From assembly GCA_964016985.1 (NCBI GenBank), contig OZ024824.1, forward strand, positions 119,680,951 through 119,744,950: DNA of 64,000 bases. The letters run 5' to 3'. Source of the stretch: Anodontia alba (lineage: Eukaryota; Mollusca; Bivalvia; Lucinida; Lucinidae). The notes under the pieces are model-generated. The model searched no databases. It was given only the letters and a program-made list of their open reading frames with translations, and was not told the origin of the DNA. The position numbers and the translations under genes were made by a program. Of the stretch, positions 44,401-56,400 are shown in pieces. How positions within the stretch are numbered: the first letter of the stretch is position 1; each line of letters opens with the position of its first letter.

Positions 44401-47400
44401 CATTTGGTAGAATTTACCCGCCCATTTGACTTAGAAAGATACATTTCATGGCTGTATGATTGCTTTCCTGCGGATTAAGTCCTTTCTGAAAAGGAGTGCA
44501 CTATGCTTGAACAGAGAGAAAATTTGTTCCGTTTAGAGTACAACCTTTTTTCAGAAGGAAGGCAAAAACATTTTTTACAGAGTTACCTTCCTTGAAAGTG
44601 TACTCGTTCTCCAGAAAGTAAATAAGGAAGGTGGATCGAAAAGTCAGTCATTCAAATTAAGGAAAAACAAAACTGAACACAAAATAAAAAAAAAATAAGT
44701 GCGTGTATATACGTCAATAAGTAATGTTTCATTTTACTACACAGATTGTGGAACCAAATATTCTTTACAACATGGCTATGCTATATTTGCCGAGAATATA
44801 GCATTTCAACAGGGAACTCGTATTCCGCTCAAATGCATAGATGGATATGAACTACATGGAGACGATCACATGACGTGTCTTGAGGATGGTACCTGGAGCA
44901 TCAATACCACCTGTAATATCAAAAGTAAGTGCACTGTATAAACCATAGCCAGCGACGCCCTGCAACCTGATAAGGGATTTTGCTTTTAATTATTACATTC
45001 TGGGATTGAAGAAAATGAGCTTCATTTTATGTTGCATCATAACGAAAACGCGCCTATATAATTCCGACCCCCTTAAACCCCACTTTTATATAGTAAAACT
45101 GGGGTTTACAGGGGTATACATTGTTTTTCTTATTTCTGATCAAAACATAGATTGTGGTACTCGTTAGAACCGCCTCGTCGAGGCGGTTCTAACGAGTCCC
45201 CACAATCTATGTTTTGAGCAGAAATATGAAAATTATCAGAATTTTTCATCTGAAAATTTTCATTTTTTGGTGATAAAATTTGCAGTATGTTTGAATAGGC
45301 GTGTTTTCGTAATGTGTTCGACTTACGATGCTGAAAGAAGAAATGTTTAATGATGTAGAAAGTTTAAATGGTACCTTCAGTCAGCTGTCTAACCAACAAA
45401 AAAAATAAGTGGATATTTACACAAGATGTGAAAATAATTCACTGTTTAGCTTCATGTATACATGCGTGTATTGAGAAAAGAAATTCAAATGACATGCGTA
45501 GTGCCATTTTGTATCAATAAGTATGTGGTCATTTTGTATTATATGTAATATGCCAATTATTAAGCACAGTTTATCAACACAGAACATTTAATCTACTATA
45601 TGTTTTGGGGTTTACTTGTTTGATTTATTTTAATGTATGTTAACTTGAAGTAAATCATATTAGTAAATATGTCTTCTATGGGAATGATGTTGTACCCAGT
45701 CAGCATTCTACGTAAATCTATATCGGGCCGTCATCGGCCCGTCAGGGTAGCTGACGGGCCGATGACGGCCCGATGTAGATTTACGTAGAATGCTAGCTGG
45801 GTAGTAAGCTCGAATTAACCTATAATTGGATGTCACATCAGAAGTAAGTTAATTGAACACACCTTGACACAACCTGATAACCCAGCTAGTATTCCACTCA
45901 AATCTTTATGGACCGTTATCTGTCAGAAATCCTGATAAAGCTAAGATTCTGACGGACCGATAACAGTCCGAAATAGATTTTAGTTGAATGCTAGCTTGGA
46001 AGAGCCTTTGGTAGACGGTCGGACCTCAGACTATGACGACTCCGGCCCAGAGACGTTTAAGTAAGTCGGTTGGAACCTGAAGCTCTGGCTCCGGTCGGGA
46101 CCACCGGAGTCCAACTGTTGGTTTCTTTTGCTTCAGCATTTCAGTTATTTCTTGCTGTCGAGTCCTCATCGATGTTTCATTTCTGTATTTGTTTTCTTTT
46201 AATGTTCTCGGAGATGTTGCACTGATGAATTAGAAACGCTTTACTTGGACTGAACAAATGCCGTGTATATACCACGGCAGAACTAAGGGAGAGGATTGAG
46301 GTCACGTAAATCTATTAGAGCACCCCACCCCCAGTAAGGTTTAATTGACAGTTCTAAGGCAGAGCTTCTACGGCGGTTTACAATTTCTATCTTTGTATGT
46401 CTTTGCATGTTTGCATGCGCATGTATGTCCTGGTGAAATTTTTAATTTGAAAAGCCGTCAAACCTTTATGTGTGTGTTTGGGGGGCGGGGAGGGCGGGGG
46501 ATGTTGGTGGGGGGAGGGAAAGAAACTGTCTATTTGACTTTCAGTTTACAGTGTTTTGATTCTGGTGCCATTGCTTTAAGTGCGGTTCTTCTTTCTCTTT
46601 GGTGTCTTGGGCGGAAGGTGTAAGGATATTGTATTGATTCCTAATCATTGCCTTCTTTCTATTTGATAGACAGACAGTCATATATTCTATAGTATCCAAT
46701 CATTCTGTACACTCAAAGTACAGACTGTGTGGATGCGCATGCTGATAAGGCCAAAGATATTCGCATGGGCCTACAGACAAAATTTTCCATGGCACGGTTT
46801 AGTTTGCTGCTATATTTTGTACGGAAATGATAAAAACGCCGTTTAAAGGAAAAAAGCGTCTTAATTCTAGAATAAAGAAAAATGTGAATTTTCCTCATGC
46901 AATCTCTTACATTTACTAGTAATGCTGATAAACATTAAAATAAAATAGTAGTATTTGGTTTTAACCCTTCTCTTGCAGATCGCGACATGCACTGTCTTAG
47001 CAAACAGTGTAGATCCAGATCAGTCGGCTTCTGAAGACGCCAACTGATCTGGATCTGCACTGTTTACCATGAAGTATGTGAATATATATCAACAGTCTGG
47101 ATCAAGTAATCTGATAAGCTGGAAATTAGAAGTGTGCGTCGCATCTTAATTTATTCAGCATGAGAAGGGTTGAACTACTTCATTATTTGAGCCGCAACAT
47201 AAGAAAGCGTACTTTCTGACATGTGCATCCAATAAAGCCTGATCAGAATCTTCGTTGTCCAAATAAATAAAAAAAATGCATTTTTGCTATCCAAAGTGCG
47301 CCCAGTGAATATTCTGATCAGATTGCGCGAATGCGCAGGCTGATCTGAAGCTTCGCTGAACGCACGTATACGAAGGTACGCTTCCTCACATTGCGCTTCA

Positions 47401-50400
47401 TTTCGGGTCACCATAGTAAGCAACATATATAACAATTATGCTTCACACATCAAATACGGGTATTATACCGAATCCAGCTTTGGCGGGTTACCATGCCTGT
47501 TAACAAAGTGGTGGTGCATCTGATAACGAATACAATTGAATAGAGTGCTTTATTATCAAATTTTATCACTTCGGTATTAATGCTTAGCGTCCAATAAAAG
47601 GGGCAGTGACAAACAATATAGACCCAGATCAGACGTTGCAAAAGGCGGCGTGTGCTCTAGGTCTACACTGTTTTAGGTACGGAAATCACTTTAATAAACG
47701 ATAATACAGAAAAGCAATTTAAACGCCCTTTAATCACCATATGAACTGTCTAAAGAGTATCTTTACTGTCAATTTAAACGCCCTTTAATCACCATATGAA
47801 CTGTCTAAAGAGTATCTTTACTGTCATTAACTGGAAAGCATTCCATTATCGAATCAGCTAATACTAGCCTAGGACTCCCCAAGCTAGTGATCTGCCATAG
47901 TCAAAATGTTAAAAAAACTCACAGGATAATACCTACTGTCAAGAAACAAAGTCCGTGGAACCTATTATTTGTTTACACGTCAGCGGTAAATTTGACAGTT
48001 CGAAATGGCCCAAAACGAGAGGAACTGGTGTCATTTAAGTGAGCTCGATGAACCTTGATACATCTGCCGTCATGTGCGGCATAAGCGTACATGCAAAAAT
48101 GAAAGCTAATGACCCGCTAGCTGTTTTGAAAAAAGCTAATACTTGTTAATTTTATTTACAGTGTGCGTAAAAGAGTATCAAATAGAACATGGTCACGTGG
48201 ACTTCTCTGGAAGATTGACATTATATGGTGAGATAGTTCCTGTATTTTGTGACGAGGGCTATGAGACTCATGGTGATCCTTTCATCACGTGCCTTGCTGA
48301 AGGAACATGGAGCAGTAACATTTATTGTCGTCCCAGAGGTACTCATTTCCTCCATATGTATTTGTCAGAAATAACCTACTTTTTAAAGGGAATTAAAACA
48401 CTATCAGGGGCAGTAAATGTTTGTTTAATCATTACGAAAACACGCCTATTCAAATACATTGAAAATTTTACACCAAAAAGAAGGGAAATTTTCCGATAAA
48501 AAAAAATCTGGTATTTTTCAAATTTCTGCTCAAAACATAGATTGTGGTACTCGTTAGAACCGCTCGGCGAGGCGGTTCTAACGAGTCCTACAATCCATGT
48601 TTTTGAGCAGAAATAAGAAAAATAATGTATACCCCTGTAAACCCCAGTTTTACTATATAGAAGTGGCGTTTAAGGGGGTTCAAAACTATATAGGCATGTT
48701 TTCGTGATGGCTTGCCTTCGGAAAGGGGATATACATTAAAAGGGGATAATTTGTGCCTTTAGGAGCAAATTCTTCCCTTCTAGCGTAAATTTATATCTAA
48801 AAAGAGATCTATCTACTCTTAAACGAAAAAAACAAAAAAACAAAAAAAAAAAAAAAACATAATAATAAAAAAATGAAAACGTGCTCTCCTGTGAAGCAAA
48901 TTCTTACTTTGTTCTGAAGGAGCGAAAAATGCCGAAAAGCAAATACAGTCGACTCCCGTTATCTCGACTACGATTGTCTTGAATAACCGCTTATCTCGAA
49001 ATGAAAATCTTGTCCATGTTTTAACATGGAAAGCTAACAACAAGTAAAACAATGGTGTGGTGTTCCACAATATTTTTTACATTCTCTAGCTTCACGAGTC
49101 AAATTACATATTTATTTGTGACACATTGTAATTCGATTTATTTTTTCCTTAATTCTGCAAATCTGGTAAGTCGAGGTACGGATATCCCGAAGCATTCAGA
49201 GAGTCCTTTGGAATTCGAGATAAAGAGAATTGACCATAGAAAATCACACAAGCTGGCTATTTTGTGAAAAAGGACGGAAGAGAACCACATGTATTCTCTA
49301 TATATCCAATCTCTTTAAATATTACCACATACAATTTTATATTCCCCTTGAACTTTAACCCTTTTATGCCGAATGAACTATTCTACCCGAGGTGTTTGGA
49401 CAGATTCATTTCTTACAGAAGGGGTGTCCGGTTAGATTTTATTATTACCATGTTTTATAGAAATGCTTGTATATGCAAAAGGTCAAAACCCTGATCAGAC
49501 TGTGCAATCTGTGGCGTCTGATCTGGGTTTAGACTGTTTGCCAATGTCCCATTTATGCGGCGCCAGGCATGAATGGGTTGATTGATGTTTAATGGAACTT
49601 GACCTTTCAGTTATATATTTTCTGGAGAGTACTATTCTAAAAATGGCCCCAGCAAATATGATAAGATCACAACCTGAGATCATGTGCACATTCGCGCGAG
49701 CAATCAGATCTTGGTCAATATCACCTGCAGGAAAATATGACGACAAAACGCTCAGTCCAAATTCTAGCTTTGAGCGTGTTAGGGCATCTGTTTTTGTTTA
49801 ATTTCCTTTTGTTTCTTTCGCATATGCACTGAGACTAAATTTGCCTTGTCATAGCGAAAATTATAATGTATTTTGTTTGAAACACAGTCTGATCTGAGCC
49901 TTCATTGTCGGTACTCATGCTACAAACACACAGTAACTACAGTTGACTCTCTTTATCTCGACCTCGCTTATCTCAAACGACCGCTTATCTCGAAGTAAAA
50001 ATCTGGTCCCTGCGTAAACATGAAAATCTAACAACAGTTAAAAAATTGTGGAAAAGACATTACGAAAACACGCCTATTCAAATATATTGGAAATTTTACC
50101 ACCCGAAAAATGAAAATTTTCAGATAATTTTTTTTGATATTTTTCATATTTCTGCTCAAACATAGATTGTGGGTACTCGTTAGAACCGCCTCGCCGAGGC
50201 GGTTTTAACGAGTACCCACAATCTATGTTTTGAGCAGAAATAAGAAAAATAATGTATACCCCTGTAAACTCCAGTTTTACTATATAAAAGTGGGGTTTAA
50301 GGGGGTCAAAATTATATAGGCATGTTTTCGTGATGGGAAAAATTGCTCCTCAGGAGCAATTTCTCTTTTCCACAATATTTTCAGTTTTTATTTAAATTCG

Positions 50401-53400
50401 AGAGTCCAATTACTAATATATTTGTTAAATGTGGTAGTGCGAGATATTTTTTCCTCAATTCTGCAAATCTGGTATGTCGAGGTACGGATATATCAAAGTA
50501 TCTCAGAAGATCCCTTGGAATTCGAGATAACGAGAGTCGACTGTACATTGAAAACACTACACACAGTAACTGTATTGCGTTTTCGCAAAATTCTAACATG
50601 TTAGGTCCATAAACTTTAACATGCACTTTTGTCTCAGTGTAAGCTTTCAATAATCAATCGTTTATTAAAAGTTAAAAAAAAAATATATATGTAGACACTG
50701 TTCATCTTGGGTGGTGCAAATCCATAAACGTATTCAAAATAACCTTCACACTGCACTGTATATTGTAAATACGGCTAATTCAAGCCAGCCGCATTCGCTA
50801 TGCACCATTCGTTTGATATTCACTGCATCCAACCACAATTGCTATGCCACACTCATTTGATATTCGATGTTACCAGTCACAATCGCTACGCCGCGCTCAT
50901 TTAATATTCACTGCAGCAAGCCGGAATCGCTAAGCTATGTCCATTTGAAATCGCTACGGCTATGCCATTCTTGTTTTTACTTTTACTGCCAGTGAAAATC
51001 AAGTGGGCATGGCACAGCGATTGCAACTGATTTAAAATAGATAGCCACTGCCCTTAGAACTTGAATAAACTGAATTTATATTTCACAATTGCTTTTCGGG
51101 AAGAATAAATTTAACAATATTATCATATGCACTCTTTCCAGATTGTGGTGTTCATTATGAGATTGAGTATGGTCACGTGAACTTTACCGGAAGATCAACA
51201 ACCTTAAACCACAAAGTTCCTATCTTTTGTAACGATGGATACTATATTCAAGGCGATCATAACACTACCTGTCTCTCGGATGGCACCTGGAGCAAACATA
51301 CCAAATGTCATATCAAAGGCAAGTCATGTGTATAAAGTAAATGCAGTGCTGTACACTTAAGGCAGAACATACCATATTTGCTAATTTGGCAGAACATACC
51401 TGATTTGCTAATTTGGCCGGGTCACATCGAAAAAGGTTATCGGCAATGTCTTTAAAGTAATGCGAGACAGTACAGCGTCCAGACATTTTCATTAACAAGT
51501 CAGTAAAGCAAATCATACTAATCAGGCGTAGTATGCGAATTAACAGTTAGAATCTGATCAGATCTGTATTCATTATGAAAACACGTCTATTCAAATATAT
51601 AGAAAATTTCACCTCCAAAAACGGAAAATTTTCAGATAAAAAAACTCTGATATTTTTTCATATTTCTGCTCAAAACATAGATTGTGGGTACTCGTAAATT
51701 TTCAGATAAAAAAACTCTGATATTTTTTCATATTTCTGCTCAAAACATAGATTGTGGGTACTCGTTAGAACCGCCTCGGTGAGGTATTTTTGAGCAGAAA
51801 TAAGAAAAATAATGTATACCCCTGTAAACCCCAGTTTTACTATATAAAAGTGGGGTTTAAGGGGGTCAAAATTATATAAATATGTTTTCGTGATGGTTGG
51901 TCACACATACAGCAGGTTTTAGACACACCACCATGTACAAAATATTACTCGTTCAAATGTTTAGTAAGGACTTAAAGCAGGCGGTTCAACTAATTTCACT
52001 TTTGATTGTATATATGTTAAAAAGCATGTGCCTGACTAATCCTGTGATGAAACCCCATTGGAATGTTACAACTACTAACATAGATATTGACATTTAAAGC
52101 CTTTGCTCATTTGCTACATATTAGTATTCACCAGGAACCAAAAACGTCATTGATTCTTATGGATGATTTTAAAACAAATTGTTTCGAACACTTTAATTTG
52201 AAACTATTCGGGGATGTATGCTGAGAAAAAGATCATCCCCCATATTTACATGTAGGGCTGCAGCACTTATGCATTTTCATAATGAGTTTGATTTAAAATG
52301 CAGCTAAACCCTAAAAGGTAAACATTGACATTTCTAAATTAATTTAAATTTCATTTTCTAATGTTATTTTATTGATTGCTTTATATAATGATCTTTAAGA
52401 ATGTAATTTCAACCATTTATATATTCTTGGTAAGCATTATTCCAACATTGTAAGTGAATTGTATCTTGCTTGTTTTAATATTTTAAATAAACGTTTTTTG
52501 TTTTTTTTTTTTTAATTTAATTAAATCAATTTTCATCATTTCAAAACAAATGCTAGCTTAAAACATAGGGTCTAAATGGTCAATCCGCAATATAATATCT
52601 ACTACTTTAATCAAAATTAGCAGTCTTGAATAAAATTATGGGAACTTGTATAAAGCTTGTAAGAGAAGCAATGACATAATTGAATAAAGCATTTTGGGAC
52701 AGCATTTTTACTAAACTAAATAGTAACACAAGTCGTTTGACTTTCTAATGCACGTAACTGTTGAACCAAAAGGAAATTCGCTGTCGTCACAACACAATCT
52801 TAAATTTGAAATATTCTAAATATTCCATTACGAAAACATGCCTATATAATTTAGACCCCCTTAAACCCCACTTTTATATAGTAAAACTGGGGTTTACAGG
52901 GGTATGCATTATTTTTCTTATTTCTGCTCAAAAACATAGATTGTGGGTACTCGTTAGAACCGCCTCGCCGAGGCGGTTCTAACGAGTACCCATAATCTAT
53001 GTTTGGAGTAGAAATATGAAAAACATCAGATTTCTTTTATCTGATTTTTTTTTTGTTTTTGGAGGTAAAATTTTCTATATATTTGAATAGGCGTGTTTTC
53101 GTAATGGTCACCCTTCTTGTGTCCTGATTATATAGAGTAGTAACGGTATATAATATATTTTACTGATCGAAAATGCAATTTGTAAAAGAATTCATACTAT
53201 CTGCTTGTCATCTTTTCATTTTGTGGCTTCTTTATTGTATTTGTCTCCCCTTCCTTTGATGTTGGGAGCTTGATGTGGATTCCTGATTTGTCTTACTTAC
53301 TTTACAGAATCATTAAGTTCTGCCGGCCATACGAGCCTCAACGTAAAATACGTACCTTCCGACATGTGCATCCGCGCTGTCTGATCAGGGTCTTCGTTGT

Positions 53401-56400
53401 ACGCACGAAAACATCTTCCATGTTTGGCTATATACGCTCGTAATATTACGAAAACACGCCTATTCAAATTCATTTAGAATTTTACCATCAAAAAATGAAA
53501 ATTTTCAGATAAAAAATATGATATTTTTCATGTTTTTGCTCAAAATATAGATTGTTGGTACTCGTTAGAACCGCCTCGGCGACGCGGTTCTAACGAGTAC
53601 CCACAATCTTTGTTTTGAGCAAAAATTAGAATATTAATGCATACCCCTGTTAACCCCAGTTTTACTATATAAAAGTGGGGTTTAAGGGGGTCAACATTGT
53701 ATAGGTATGTTTTCGTGATGAAATGTGCTTATTAAAGATTCTTATCAGACTGAGCGACTACGGCCAGCGCGAATACGCTGACCGACCTGAATCGTTTGCT
53801 CAGCACACATACCCAAAGGTTTCTGCCGTTGTGCCTCATATGGATTTCATCACGAAAACATGCCTATATAATTTTGACCCCCTTAAACCCCACTTTTATA
53901 AAGTAAAACTGGGGTTTAAAGGGGTATTCTATATTTTTCTTATTTCTACTCAAAACATAGATTGTGGTACTCGTTAGAACCGCCTCGGTGAGGCGGTTCT
54001 AACGAGTACCCACAATCTATGTTTTGAGCAGAAATTTAAAAAATATCAGAGTTTTTTATCTGACAATTTTCAGTTTTTTGGAGGTGAAATTTTCTATATA
54101 TTTGAAAAGGCGTGTTTTCGTAATGTTGACTGTTCAAAGAGCGCCGATGCGCAGGTTTATTGGTCTGTACCTTTTCCTGTTCGCATGATATCCTGATCGT
54201 TTCTCGTGTTGCACCGCTACACTTTCTTTAATGTAAGTAGCATACTCGAAACTAGCTGAGCAGTATTTCCAGGGATTTAAGGTTTTTTTGTTTTTTTTTG
54301 AGTTATTGTAAAAATATAAATTCTACAAGAAATGCCAGTAGGAGTAATAAATACACCCCACATACATACGAGCACATGCGCGCACGCGAACATATAGACA
54401 CCTCTGCAATGTGATACTTTTCTGGACAAAGCTAGCTAGTTTCGGCCATGGGGACATTATCAGGGACCCTCATCTAAATCTTCAAAAGTCCCCAAAACGA
54501 TCACAAAGGTTCAGAAAATATAAAGTCGATGGTAGCGGTATTGTATCCGTGTTTACTCTAACTTTTCTGACCATCACGTAAACGCGTCTATACAATTTGG
54601 ACACCCTTGACCCTCAGTTTCATATAGTAAAACTGTGGTTTACAGGAGTATTCATTATGATTGTCTTAATTCTGCTCAAAACATAGATTGTGGGTACTCG
54701 TTAGAACCGCATCGGTGAGGCCCAAAATCTGTTTTGAGTAGGAGTATGAAAATATCAGAATTTTTAATCTGAAAAGTTTCCATTTTCAGTTGTAAAGTTT
54801 TCAATATATACTTGGGGAAAAAAGAAACGCAAGTTCCAATTTTTAAATACTAAAAGTTTGTTTGTGAACAAACTGATCTAGTTTTCTGTATTTGGTGACA
54901 TTAGTATACTTCCACGTGTATGGATCACACAAAATCACTGAAGCGTGAACACAGGCTACACAATATCGTTGTACCTGAATTTCGTTATATCCGTGCTGCA
55001 CGGGTAGTGTCGCGTGGTAGAGACTTTAACACATTACCAAATCGAACTTTCGTTCCATTCGTTTGTTGTTTGAGTTTGTTGAGAGAAATGGTACGCTTAT
55101 CGCAACTGGATAGGGGTAGAGCTATTGCTCTAATTTTGCAGGGTCGGTCGCAACGTGACGTCGCGCAGCAATTTGGGGTGCACGAGTCGACGATATCGCG
55201 CTTAGTTCAGCGTCTTAGAGCTACCGGTAGGTTAACTGACCGTCCTAGGAGCGGACGTCCGCGCGTTACGACGCAACGTATACGTCTTGTACACCTTCGT
55301 AACAGGTTAAGGACGGTGACAGAGACAGCAAGAGAAGTTATCGGAACACATGGCCGTCGTGTGTGCCCAAGGACAGTCAGAAATCGCTTGCGAGAGTTCG
55401 ATTTACGTCCACGTCGTCCTTACGTGGGCCCGAACCTTACGCCCAGGCGACGTCAACGCCGCATGCAATGGCAGCGTGCCCATGTACCAAATCGGTTTCG
55501 ACTGGCTGACTGGCGGCGTGTAATGTTCAGCGATGAATCGCGATTTTCGCTTCAGCGGTCAGATAGGCGACAACGAGTGTATCGACGTCTTGGTGAGCGA
55601 TATTCTGACGCTTGCGTACGAGAAGTCAGCAGATTTGGGGGAGGGGGTCCGTAATGGTTTGGGGTGGGATTTCTCATGGGGTGAAAACTCCCCTAGTGGT
55701 TATTCAAGATAATCTTCAGCCGTACGCTATCGGGATCAGGTGCTTATGCCTCACGTCCTCCCGCTTGTCAATGCTCATAATCTCACGTTTCCGCATGACA
55801 ACGCGAGACCGCATGTTGCCAGGGTTTGTCGCGACTTCCTCAACCAGAATAATGTCCAAGTGCTCGATTGGCCCCCATACAGTCCAGATTTAAACCCAAT
55901 CGAGCACCTTTGGGATGCGTTGGACAGGAGAGTCAAGAAGCGCGTCAACGTACCAAACAACGTCGAAGAGCTCCATCTAGCTCTTATTCAAGAGTGGAAT
56001 AATATCCCTCAAAGGACCATTGTCAACTTAGTCGGGTCTATAATTAGAAGAGTGAGAGCCGCGGCAGCAGCCCGTGGTGGACACACGCGCTATCGATACC
56101 CATTATTCAATAACGTTGGGTGTCTGTGTTTAACGCTATTTATTGCAAACGTCTACTGCTATACGACACTAAACCAATAGCACTTAACAGAAAATGAAAT
56201 AAAGAATTAAAAAAATTAAACAATCAAATGAAATCCACAATTTTCTTTAAAAATACAACCCCAGAATTAATACTTGCGTTTCTTTTTTCCGCTAGTATAT
56301 TTGAATAGACGTGTTTTCGTTATGCAAACTGACAGGCCTGAGCAAACAGTGAAGAACCACATACTGTGCAGCAAAAATGCGACATCGTGTAAAGGTCTAC

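Larger units (their letters stand above)
54572..56324 (-). mobile_element. Foldback family A, copy 11, interrupted by a Tc1-like element
   Basis: The left end is CATCACGTAAACGCGTCTAT and the right end (ATTTGAATAGACGTGTTTTC) appears only after the inserted transposon. The central palindrome has lost its right arm (CATCGGTGAGGCCCAAAATC). Confidence 0.85.

Noticed and set aside
52761..52982. Open frames ending near TASPRRF or [19 protein letters not shown] sequences (also 839-1036, 53723-53977, 62258-62689)
   Set aside because: They read through foldback A palindromes and appear at most copies regardless of context.
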